This document shows, in pieces, positions 49,660-56,986 of a DNA stretch of 56,986 nt. Source of the DNA: a virus; IMG/VR virus record IMGVR_UViG_3300031857_020009, positions 1 to 56,986 of that record; one strand, given 5' to 3'. Under the pieces are notes generated by a model. It ran no database searches, had not been told where the DNA came from, and saw only the letters and a program-made list of their open reading frames with translations. Made by a program: the position numbers and the translations under genes. How positions within the stretch are numbered: the stretch's first letter is position 1; every line of letters begins with the position of its first letter.

Positions 49660-51468
49660 CTACCCATCACAACTTAAACAATCCGGGTCCATTGCTCGTG
49701 CTGCAATATCACCTCGCAAAACTGATTCGGTGCGCATATAATAAAGTGTCTTGATTCCTTGTTTCCAAGCTTCAATATGAATTTGATTAATCCATTTAGG
49801 AGAAACTTCCGATGGAAATGCTAAATTCAAACTGACTGATTGATCTACATATTGTTGACGTATGCCGGCTTGTTTAACAAGTTCCAATTGATTGATTTCT
49901 TTGAATGTTTTAAATACATCTTTTGACCAATCAATTTCTTTGTTTTGGAAAGCTGTTTCTGATATTTCATCGCGATGCATTAATTTTCCGGCTACGAAAC
50001 CCCAATTATCTAATTCATTAAGGCCTTGTACAGAGCCGCCATCTTCTAAAATTTTATCCCATGTCTCTTTTGTATTGATTCCAATCTTACGAAGAGCTTT
50101 TTCTAATTCGCGATTCTTACGAATAAATGTACCTTTTGAAGTTTGTTCTGTAAATACATTTGCTGCCCATGGTTCAATACCTGCAGAAACATTGCCTGAT
50201 AATTTTGAATTCGATACTGTAGGTGCAATTGCTCTTAAGTGAGTGTTACGCATACCGGTTCCAACACACCATAATGGCTCTCCATATTCATTTGCCATAT
50301 CTCGGCTTGCTCTTTCAGATTCAATTTTAATTTGACTGAAGATTTTGCGTGTTTCAAATTGTGCAGGCAATCCTTCGAAAGCCATTCCTTTTTGTTGCAA
50401 ATATGTATGCCAACCTAAAACTCCTAAACCTAAAGCACGACCTTTTTCCGCACTTCTAACAGAGTTTTCAAAGCCTCGCATATTCTTGGCCCTTTGTATA
50501 AATTCTTCTAGGACGCCGTCTAAAAACCAGGTTGCTGTGTATACTAGGTCGGTATCTTTCCATTCATCATATTTTGCAATGTTCAAAGACGACAAACAAC
50601 AAACAAATGAGTGTGATTCATCAGTATGCAAAGTAATTTCAGAGCAAATATTTGTCATGAATACTTTTAATCCATTTGTTTTATATGCATCTGGATTCTG
50701 TTTGTTTACATTACCCTTAAACATGATATATGGTTCACCTGTTGCTTTACGCTTTTGAAGTACTTTACCCCATTTTCTACGTGCTTCGGGTTCGCCTTCT
50801 TCTAATTTACGCATAAATTTATCTGATACAACTACACATTGGTGCATATTCAAACATTGACGATTTACATCGCCCTTTGGTTCGCGGATTTCTAACCAAT
50901 CTTCAAAGTCCGAATGATCTATATTTAAATTAACAGATGCAGCACCTCTACGTACCGATCCTTGATTTGTTGCTAAAATAGTAGAATCATAAATCTTAGC
51001 AAATGGAACTACGCCATCCGATGTACCATTTTGTGAAATTTTGCTACCTGCGGGACGAATCATATTCATTCCGATACCTACTCCTCCGCCATGTTTAGCA
51101 AGAAGCATCATTTCTAAATTTTTGCCGCCAATATCTTGAATTGAATCTGCAACATCGATACCAAAACATGAAATTGGTAAACCTCGATCTGTACCTGTAT
51201 TAGAAAGAACTGGCGTTGCTAGATTCAACCAACCTCTCCATATATAATCAAAAAACTTAGATGCTAATTGTGGTTTATCTAAACGACGTGCTACAGCTGT
51301 TGCAACGCGCCAATATGCATCTTTCGGCTTTTCGCCAGCTAACAAATATCCTTTTGAAATTGTTTTTACATATATTTCAGTGTTACCCCATTCTGGAAAA
51401 TCGACTCCTAATTCCCAACCCAATTCTTCTGCGTAATTTTTCATTGTTTTTTCTTTTCTTGTTACCAT
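49660..51468 (-). CDS. nrdA: Ribonucleotide reductase large subunit NrdA
   Basis: About 602 aa class I alpha subunit. LATPVLSNTGTDRGLPISCFG carries the first redox Cys; AKHGGGVGIGMNMIRP and SEITLHTDESHSFVCCLSSLN are the active-site region, and the C terminus CLSCDG supplies the thiol pair reduced by thioredoxin. There is no N-terminal ATP cone, so overall dATP control may be missing; T4 NrdA is about 750 aa. Starts at 51468 or 51444 are possible (TTG further upstream). It overlaps the nrdB stop by seven bases. Confidence 0.93.
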   Translation of the reverse strand: MVTRKEKTMKNYAEELGWELGVDFPEWGNTEIYVKTISKGYLLAGEKPKDAYWRVATAVARRLDKPQLASKFFDYIWRGWLNLATPVLSNTGTDRGLPISCFGIDVADSIQDIGGKNLEMMLLAKHGGGVGIGMNMIRPAGSKISQNGTSDGVVPFAKIYDSTILATNQGSVRRGAASVNLNIDHSDFEDWLEIREPKGDVNRQCLNMHQCVVVSDKFMRKLEEGEPEARRKWGKVLQKRKATGEPYIMFKGNVNKQNPDAYKTNGLKVFMTNICSEITLHTDESHSFVCCLSSLNIAKYDEWKDTDLVYTATWFLDGVLEEFIQRAKNMRGFENSVRSAEKGRALGLGVLGWHTYLQQKGMAFEGLPAQFETRKIFSQIKIESERASRDMANEYGEPLWCVGTGMRNTHLRAIAPTVSNSKLSGNVSAGIEPWAANVFTEQTSKGTFIRKNRELEKALRKIGINTKETWDKILEDGGSVQGLNELDNWGFVAGKLMHRDEISETAFQNKEIDWSKDVFKTFKEINQLELVKQAGIRQQYVDQSVSLNLAFPSEVSPKWINQIHIEAWKQGIKTLYYMRTESVLRGDIAARAMDPDCLSCDG

Positions 51469-52457
51469 AAATCTGACCAATCTTCACCTTCATTTGCTTT
51501 GCTATAATCTGTTGGACGTACTGCAAAGAAATCAGTGTGGGTATGTCCGCCCGTTAGATGATAAAACCAATCTAACTGTTCCGCTGATTTTACATTGTAT
51601 GAAAAAGTAGATTCATATCCAAGCTCAGTTAATTTTTCATTTGCTCGCTTACGAATAAAATTCTTTAAATCAGTCTTTTTAAGATTCTCTAAATCTCCTT
51701 GTTCAAACATTTTGTCAATAAATTGTTCTTCCATTTGACCCATATATTCGGCTGCTTGTTCAACCGATGTACGAACTGCGTCTTTTAGTTCCGGATATTC
51801 TTCACACATATGACGAAATAATTGACACCCCATTTTTGAATGAAGTGATTCATCTCGTACTGACCATTTCATTTGTTGACCAATACCCTTTAACATGTTG
51901 CGCATTTGAAATGAATACAATACAGCAAATGATGAATAAAGTGATACTCCTTCAGCAAATGCAGAAAAGATTGCTAATGAACGAGCTACTTCTTGTCGAG
52001 CTATAGGATTTGATGCTAAATCTTTATGAGTCCACTCTGCAGATGTTGAAGTTAAAAATTCAAACTTTTCAGCAATTGCTGGTTCATGAAGAAATGCTTC
52101 AAAATTTTCTAATCCTAATGTTTCATTAAGATATGAATATGCGGTTGCATGAATTGTTTCTTGCGACCCAAACATCATTGCCATTTGCTTAATCTCATGT
52201 TTCGGAAACCATTTAGTTACCATGGTAGTCCAATAATCAGATACAGCACATTCTGTTTGAGCAAAACCCAACAAAATGTTACCGACCAAATTCTTTTCGT
52301 GTGTTGCTAAATTTTCATTCCAATCTTTAATATCGCCTTGCATTGGAATTTCCGTATGCAACCAAAATGCTTGTGCTTGTTTTAACCATCCTTCATTGTA
52401 ATAAACAGGATATTCAAATGGTTTAAACGGAATTCGATCTTCAAATAGTTTTGGCAT
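51462..52457 (-). CDS. nrdB: Ribonucleotide reductase small subunit NrdB
   Basis: 331 aa beta subunit with the diiron/tyrosyl site: FAQTECAVSDYWTTM (Glu and Tyr region), MFGSQETIHATAYSYL (Glu-x2-His), RDESLHSKMG (Glu-x2-His). The C terminus ANEGEDWSDLW is the NrdA-docking tail. Length is near normal (about 375 in E. coli). It forms an operon with nrdA; no TTGGA promoter is visible, and a terminator lies upstream. Confidence 0.96.
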   Translation of the reverse strand: MPKLFEDRIPFKPFEYPVYYNEGWLKQAQAFWLHTEIPMQGDIKDWNENLATHEKNLVGNILLGFAQTECAVSDYWTTMVTKWFPKHEIKQMAMMFGSQETIHATAYSYLNETLGLENFEAFLHEPAIAEKFEFLTSTSAEWTHKDLASNPIARQEVARSLAIFSAFAEGVSLYSSFAVLYSFQMRNMLKGIGQQMKWSVRDESLHSKMGCQLFRHMCEEYPELKDAVRTSVEQAAEYMGQMEEQFIDKMFEQGDLENLKKTDLKNFIRKRANEKLTELGYESTFSYNVKSAEQLDWFYHLTGGHTHTDFFAVRPTDYSKANEGEDWSDLW

Positions 52458-52498
52458 CGTGTCCTTTAAATATGTTAATAACTTAATTTTTTTAGATG

Positions 52499-52523
52499 AA
52501 AAAAGGAAGGCCGAACACCTTCC
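52499..52523 (-). terminator. Rho-independent terminator after the helicase gene
   Basis: GGAAGG-TGTTCGG-CCTTCC followed by six T on the coding strand. It ends the helicase unit 26 bases after its stop. Confidence 0.8.
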
Positions 52524-52535
52524 CTATTCATTTTA

Positions 52536-52544
52536 TATAAATAT
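52536..52544 (-). promoter_or_regulatory. ATATTTATA motif between helicase and terminator
   Basis: The same ATATTTATA core as at other sites, here placed upstream of the terminator and nrdB. If active, reads would meet the terminator first. Possibly chance, or an attenuated route into nrdB. Confidence 0.2.
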
Positions 52545-52548
52545 ACTT

Positions 52549-53904
52549 TTATCCAAATTGTCCACCGAGATCTTTGAACTTTTGGGCTAAATTTTTCTTC
52601 ATCATGTTTTCGCCAGTCTTCATGATTTGTGTGGTCTGTTTTCCTTGAGTTGTTTGTGGTTCAAAGAATTCAAATTGACCATTATTTGTATTGATCTTAC
52701 TCGGTAACGTAATACCATCTGGGCCAAATCGATTCTTAATAACATGACCTCTACCAGTGCCTGACATCTTATCTTCTACTTTACGAGACAATGACATCAA
52801 GAAGTCAGCAACCATTACTTTCCCATATGACGATGCAATCTTATCTGCTTCAATAATATCTTCTTCTAAGGCGCTTCTTCCTGCTTGCGATGCAGTCCAT
52901 ACTGGAATTTTATACTCGCCCGCCATTCCACGCAGCTCCTCGTATAAGTCCTCTAAGGCTTCGTGTTTGTCCTTTTTAGTATTTACTTTGAGCAAATCAC
53001 CATAATCTACTACAATTAAATCGGGCGGTTTGCCTTGCATTATGGTTTTTTCAATATGAGCTTTCAATGCCATTACTCCAACTGACTTTGTTGGATAATA
53101 TTTAACAATCAATGATCCAGATAAAGTTTTCATTTTTTCTTCAACTGTATCTTGATGATGTTTTAATGTCTGTGCATTAATACCAGTTAATACGGAATCA
53201 TATCGTTGACCTACATAATTTTCATTAAGCTCTAATGTATAATGTATAACTGTCTTGCCTGCTCTGACCGCATTTGCACCAATGTTAATAAGCATCCATG
53301 ATTTACCAATACCTGCAGGTGCCATTACTACTCCTAATTCGCCCGGAGCCAATCCTCCATCCATTAAGTCATCAATAACATCCCATCCGGTGGTAATTGT
53401 ATGTCGAGCTGCTTCATTGTAACGAGATGCTACATCATTAATATAATCTAAACCAATATTAGTGTCAGCGCCAGCTTTCATGGCACTATCCATTTTGCTT
53501 TTTATTTCATCATAATTACCCATTTTTAATAGGTTAACAGAATCCATAATAGCTCGCTTAATTTCTTGATTCTTACAAAACTTAAGAATTTCATCTTTTA
53601 CAAATGATAAATCATCTGACTCCATGTATCGAAACACTTCTTTGAGTTGTTCTAATACTGCAGTTTTAAGAATATCATTTTCAATTTCAGTAACTTTTAC
53701 TTTGAGAACATCTTTAGACGGTGGTGCTTTATATTGTCGAAAATGTTCTAATATCACATCAAGCAACCAACTATTTGAATCTGATTCAAAATAATCAGCT
53801 TGAATAATATCTGCAATTTGTTGTAAAAATATTCTATCCGTAAACATCGCGGATAATACCTTCACTTGGAAGCCATACCCGTATTCACTTAGTTTGTCAG
53901 TCAT
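52549..53904 (-). CDS. gp41: Replicative DnaB-type helicase gp41
   Basis: 451 aa hexameric helicase. Walker A is APAGIGKSW (residues 195-203), Walker B LIVVDYGDLLKVN; DEL-like FLMSLSRKVEDKMSGTGRGHVIKNRFG is the arginine-finger/loop region. The N-terminal 150 residues are the helical domain that binds primase. T4 gp41 is 475 aa. It starts a unit with a two-part promoter and a terminator. Confidence 0.93.
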   Translation of the reverse strand: MTDKLSEYGYGFQVKVLSAMFTDRIFLQQIADIIQADYFESDSNSWLLDVILEHFRQYKAPPSKDVLKVKVTEIENDILKTAVLEQLKEVFRYMESDDLSFVKDEILKFCKNQEIKRAIMDSVNLLKMGNYDEIKSKMDSAMKAGADTNIGLDYINDVASRYNEAARHTITTGWDVIDDLMDGGLAPGELGVVMAPAGIGKSWMLINIGANAVRAGKTVIHYTLELNENYVGQRYDSVLTGINAQTLKHHQDTVEEKMKTLSGSLIVKYYPTKSVGVMALKAHIEKTIMQGKPPDLIVVDYGDLLKVNTKKDKHEALEDLYEELRGMAGEYKIPVWTASQAGRSALEEDIIEADKIASSYGKVMVADFLMSLSRKVEDKMSGTGRGHVIKNRFGPDGITLPSKINTNNGQFEFFEPQTTQGKQTTQIMKTGENMMKKNLAQKFKDLGGQFG

Positions 53905-53908
53905 ATAT

Positions 53909-53940
53909 TATTTATATAAGGAAAAAATCCTTGGAACCAA
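53909..53940 (-). promoter_or_regulatory. Promoter TTGGTTC-N16-ATATAAATA for helicase
   Basis: TTGGTTC and ATATAAATA at 16-base spacing, ending four bases before ATG. It is a weaker match than others; it also contains TATAAATA, the T4 late consensus on the coding strand. Confidence 0.5.
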
Positions 53941-53943
53941 ATA

Positions 53944-54996
53944 TTATTTGTGTGTTTGTTTTGCAAATGCATTCAAAGACAACCAAGTGTTGTTTAACCA
54001 CTCTGGTAAATTTTTCATTATGGCCCACATCTTATCTTCATAGAACAATCGTTGAAATTCTGAACGATTTAATTCTGATATAGGCTGTTCCATGATGCCT
54101 CGAATTTTGCTAGCTGTTTGAGCTGGAATATCTAATAATTTGATATTCATTAGTTGATAGTTTTGTTCAATGATTCTTGCATTATCTAAAATCTTTTGGT
54201 ATGATTTAGATTCTTTAAGATTGTTTCGACTTTTATCTAATAACTCATCAACCGAATATTCTGCAGGCTGTGCTAATTCTGGAATTAATTTTAATATAGT
54301 CTTTGGACCAATACCATTTACCCCAGGAATATTATCAGATGCATCTCCCGTAAATGATCTATAAATAACCATATTGTTCGGATGCACTCCAAATTCTTCT
54401 TGTACTGCTTCTACATCATACATTTTCTTTTTGATAGGAGACCAAACTCGTATGCGATCATCTACCAATTGGTAGAAATCTCTATCCGTAGAAACAACGG
54501 TAATCTTTTTGCAAGTATCTTCATACATTTGTGCAATATACGCAATTGCGTCATCTGCTTCAATGCCATCTATGGCCATGAATGTTACTGGCAAGTTATC
54601 TAAATAAGAAACTAAACGACTAAATTGATGTCGCATCGATTCTTGTTCATCTTCAATAGTTGAATCATGATGATCGTGTCTACGAAGCTTTGTTTTATTA
54701 GCTCGATTTGCTTTGTAATCACCATAAATTTTTTTGCGTTTAGCAGATCCACCTCTGCCATCAAACACAATAACACAACGTGTAGGTTTAAAGTCTCGTA
54801 TCGTTTTACCTACTGAATATAAAAATCCAGTAATGCCGCCGATATGATCACCATCTTCATTATAAGCAGGTGTTGCTCCAAAACTTCTAATAAAGGTATT
54901 GAGTCCGTCAAATACCATGAGATGATCATTAACATCTAACGGACTCGAATTCCTTTCTTGTTGTAACTGTTTGAATAATTGTTGATACTTATTCAT
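53944..54996 (-). CDS. rnh: 5'-3' exonuclease (RNase H/FEN type)
   Basis: 350 aa. MVFDGLNTFIRSFG, CVIVFDGRGGSAKRKKIYGDYKANR, GIEADDAIAYIA, VSTDRDFYQLV and TGDASDNIPGVNGIGPKTI are the acidic motifs and helix-hairpin-helix of the PolA-N/FEN family, same as T4 RNase H which removes RNA primers. All catalytic Asp are kept. It lies next to uvsX as part of the core replication block. Confidence 0.88.
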   Translation of the reverse strand: MNKYQQLFKQLQQERNSSPLDVNDHLMVFDGLNTFIRSFGATPAYNEDGDHIGGITGFLYSVGKTIRDFKPTRCVIVFDGRGGSAKRKKIYGDYKANRANKTKLRRHDHHDSTIEDEQESMRHQFSRLVSYLDNLPVTFMAIDGIEADDAIAYIAQMYEDTCKKITVVSTDRDFYQLVDDRIRVWSPIKKKMYDVEAVQEEFGVHPNNMVIYRSFTGDASDNIPGVNGIGPKTILKLIPELAQPAEYSVDELLDKSRNNLKESKSYQKILDNARIIEQNYQLMNIKLLDIPAQTASKIRGIMEQPISELNRSEFQRLFYEDKMWAIMKNLPEWLNNTWLSLNAFAKQTHK

Positions 54997-56159
54997 TATC
55001 CTTCTTCATCGATGAATTCGTCTGTGATTATTACATCATCAATACCACCATCAATTCCAGCTTGATATTTGAATATGTAAGCATCGCAAATTCTTCTATA
55101 TAACCTATCTTTTGCTTCCGGATTATTAATAACCTTTTCAACAAAATCTTTACTTTGGAATTTCATTTCACCAAACGTTTCACCTGTTTCATGATCAACA
55201 TCTTCTAATGTATACCATGCACCTGATTGTTTGACTAAATCAAAATTCTTCATGATTGATAACCAACCGCCGTAATTGTCAATACCACTATCATAGTAAA
55301 TTTCATAATCTACTTTGCGATGCGGCGGACCCATACGATTTTTAACTACCTGCACATTCGTTTTGCTTCCTACAACTTGTTCTACGCCGCTAACTTTAGC
55401 TTTGATCATTCCTGTATTTTTAAGACGAAGACGAACTGATGCATGGAATGGAATTGCCTTACCACCTGCAGTTGTCCATTGGTCTCCAAATGATACGCCT
55501 AATTTGGTACGTAACTGATTTGTAAAGATGAGACAAATACGCTCACGTGCAATCCAATTGGTTACTTTACGCATTGCCTTTGATAAGATGATTGACTTTG
55601 AAGTTGCATAACCATCTTTATCATATTCAGCTGACATTTCGATTTTTGTAGATGCACCCATAATTGAGTCTACTACAATTGTAACTAAACGATCTTTATC
55701 TGATTTGCGAACTCCTTCTACAATTGTTTCAATAGTTTCAAAGATTTCTTCAATTGTCTCTAATGGAACATATAGCATTGTTTTTAAATCAACACCAATA
55801 GCCGTTAGGAATTCGGAGCTAGTGGCAGATTCTGTATCAATATAAACAGCCAAGCCGCCTTTCTTTTGCGTTTCTGCTAAAGTGTGTGCTGCTAATAATG
55901 ATTTACCTGATGCTTCTAATCCTGTAATTTCAGTAATCCGACCTACGGGAAATCCGCCATATGGTCGGTTTGAAATTGCTAAATCTAACATTGAACACCC
56001 GGATGAAACCCATTCGGACACATTACTTGGAGAATCTTCATCGCCATCTAGAAAGAATGCAGTTTTAAGATTTTGACCTTTAAACTGCTTATTGATACTT
56101 TCAGCTAATGTATTTGCTAGAGTGTCTGTCAATTCCAGTTTACTTTTACCTTTTGCCAT
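54996..56159 (-). CDS. uvsX: UvsX recombinase (RecA family)
   Basis: 387 aa. Walker A is GLEASGKS (residues 80-87), preceded by a Gly-Phe-Pro-rich GFPVGRITEI; VTIVVDSIMGAS is Walker B, and ICLIFTNQLRTKLGVSFGDQW and TTAGGKAIPFHASVRLRLK are the DNA-binding loop region. T4 UvsX is 391 aa. It promotes strand exchange for recombination-driven replication. An AAGGAG Shine-Dalgarno lies eight bases before the ATG; TAATG-like overlap with the exonuclease gene. Confidence 0.95.
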   Translation of the reverse strand: MAKGKSKLELTDTLANTLAESINKQFKGQNLKTAFFLDGDEDSPSNVSEWVSSGCSMLDLAISNRPYGGFPVGRITEITGLEASGKSLLAAHTLAETQKKGGLAVYIDTESATSSEFLTAIGVDLKTMLYVPLETIEEIFETIETIVEGVRKSDKDRLVTIVVDSIMGASTKIEMSAEYDKDGYATSKSIILSKAMRKVTNWIARERICLIFTNQLRTKLGVSFGDQWTTAGGKAIPFHASVRLRLKNTGMIKAKVSGVEQVVGSKTNVQVVKNRMGPPHRKVDYEIYYDSGIDNYGGWLSIMKNFDLVKQSGAWYTLEDVDHETGETFGEMKFQSKDFVEKVINNPEAKDRLYRRICDAYIFKYQAGIDGGIDDVIITDEFIDEEG

Positions 56160-56174
56160 TTTTATGACTCCTTC

Positions 56175-56945
56175 TTAATTAAAAAGATCATTAAATGCAT
56201 CAGCAACATTGTCTACTTTAGTAGCTGCTGGCTTTGATGCAGGTGCAGATGCGGGTGCAGATGCTGGCTCTGATTCTTCAACATCAGAATCTGCATTTTC
56301 TGGATTCATCCATTCTGCTAATGCTTTTTCTAATTCATCATAAGATGGCTCAGGAAATAAATCAGTGATTTCAGGTTGATTCATGATTTTTTGTGCAATC
56401 TCTTTATCTTCAGTTGCTGGCTGAGTATTAGGTTTAACTCGGATTGCTGTTTTTGGATATGCTCCAGCTCCTTCTGCAGGTGTAAATTCTACATCAATAT
56501 CTCGACCATTCATTAAGTCTGTGATATCGCCATAGTCTGCATCAGAAATTATTGATAACAATTCAGTGTAAATTGTTTTACCAAAACCCCAAAACTTTAC
56601 GCCTTCAGATTCTTTGCCACGAATAATTACGGGAACATAAGTACGCATCTTGGGTTCAATTTTACGACCCATTAGCCAATCTTCTTTATCGCCAGTCTTT
56701 TTAAGTTTGTCTGCAAATTCTACAATTGGATCTGCATTACCAAATGTAATTGGAGATAACATTGATTTTTTACTAATGTCATAGTGGAAGTACAATTCTA
56801 GGAAAGGATTGTCTTTGCGATGCACGTAAGGAACGATTCGAACTCGTGTCTTGCCTGCCTCAGGCTTCCATACGTTGTTTTTCTTGTCATCGGTTTTGTT
56901 TAATTGATTAAGTTTTGCTTTGATAGCGTCAAGGTTAAGTGCCAT
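56175..56945 (-). CDS. gp32: Single-stranded DNA-binding protein gp32
   Basis: 256 aa. The basic N terminus (LNLDAIKAKLNQLNKTDDKKN), the OB-fold core (KTRVRIVPYVHRKDNPFLELYFHYDI, KMRTYVPVIIRG, GVKFWGFGKTIY) and an acidic, then Ala/Pro/Ser-repeat C terminus (SAPASAPASKPAA) ending in DAFNDLFN match T4 gp32. The zinc-binding cysteines of T4 gp32 are absent. Position upstream of uvsX fits the T4-like core block. It is followed by a 15-base gap to uvsX. Confidence 0.9.
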   Translation of the reverse strand: MALNLDAIKAKLNQLNKTDDKKNNVWKPEAGKTRVRIVPYVHRKDNPFLELYFHYDISKKSMLSPITFGNADPIVEFADKLKKTGDKEDWLMGRKIEPKMRTYVPVIIRGKESEGVKFWGFGKTIYTELLSIISDADYGDITDLMNGRDIDVEFTPAEGAGAYPKTAIRVKPNTQPATEDKEIAQKIMNQPEITDLFPEPSYDELEKALAEWMNPENADSDVEESEPASAPASAPASKPAATKVDNVADAFNDLFN

Positions 56946-56950
56946 AAGTA

Positions 56951-56957
56951 CTCCTTT
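56951..56957 (-). promoter_or_regulatory. Ribosome binding site AAAGGAG of gp32
   Basis: AAAGGAG, five bases before ATG, one of the best Shine-Dalgarno sites here. The 41 bases between the gene and window edge also hold TATATTTTA, but its -35 partner would lie beyond the edge, so no promoter is called. Confidence 0.7.
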
Positions 56958-56986
56958 AGTTAATTAAGTTAATAAAATATAAAAAT

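Noticed and set aside
49892-50758. 116-aa and 137-aa plus-strand open frames
   Set aside because: Both are antisense to nrdA, which is conserved over its full length. They have Ser/Pro-rich shadow composition and no start signals.
52484-52530. 18-codon frame starting ATGAATAGGGAAGG
   Set aside because: It runs through the terminator hairpin after the helicase gene and has no support as a gene.

Overview
The window reads as part of a large T4-like myovirus genome. All supported genes lie on the minus strand, tightly packed and mostly joined by ATGA/TAATG-type overlaps. The replication set is T4-like: gp32 ssDNA-binding protein, UvsX recombinase, 5'-3' exonuclease, gp41 helicase, gp43 family B polymerase, gp45 clamp and gp44/gp62 clamp loader. 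Two proteins end in domains resembling the Bacteroidota type IX secretion sorting domain, and several promoter-proximal genes lack Shine-Dalgarno sequences. Both point to a Bacteroidota host, probably aquatic. This host assignment is inference; no host DNA is visible.

Layout, left to right. (1) 1-3.2 kb: exported proteins, namely a secreted protein cut by the window edge, a CsgG-like lipoprotein, a small membrane-anchored protein and a 637-aa type-IX-sorted protein with cohesin/dockerin-like parts. (2) 3.3-11.2 kb: thioesterase, DUF6445-like oxygenase-fold protein, thymidylate synthase, small genes, GroEL, and a MoxR ATPase with a VWA/HExxH partner. (3) 11.2-18 kb: small proteins, six or seven of which begin with a short peptide like the T4 capsid-targeting sequence. 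They include a zinc-protease-like protein and a lysozyme. HNH, ClpS-like and tail-fibre-like genes are interspersed. (4) 18-21.4 kb: a nucleotidyltransferase, then a lysis block (holins, L,D-transpeptidase-like protein, GH19 endolysin). (5) 21.5-34.3 kb: 15 genes for glycan assembly, with NeuB-like and NeuA-like enzymes, two sugar epimerases/dehydratases, a hydroxyacid dehydrogenase, a methyltransferase and many glycosyltransferases. (6) 34.3-57 kb: replication and nucleotide metabolism, carrying a 7-deazaguanine pathway (FolE, QueD, QueE, DpdA), NrdA/NrdB, dUTPase, thioredoxin, HPRT and GroES.

How the parts fit. FolE, QueD and QueE should make 7-carboxy-7-deazaguanine, and the DpdA-type transglycosylase should put it or a derivative into phage DNA. 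No QueC is present here. A glycosyltransferase, a QueD-like paralogue and a cytidylyltransferase lie between the clamp and polymerase genes next to dpdA and could tailor the base. The proteins with capsid-targeting-like N termini look like cargo packed into the head and injected.

Regulation is unusually legible. A two-part promoter, TTGGAnn-N16-TAnnATAnn, precedes at least eleven genes and less perfectly two more. At several of them the -10 box ends 2-5 bases before ATG, which implies leaderless mRNA. A second motif, ATATTTATW, lies upstream of structural, lysis, glycan and groEL genes, often with a good Shine-Dalgarno. It may mark late transcription. Three hairpin terminators separate transcription units. 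No tRNA, CRISPR array, IS element or gene-free stretch above 300 bases was seen.
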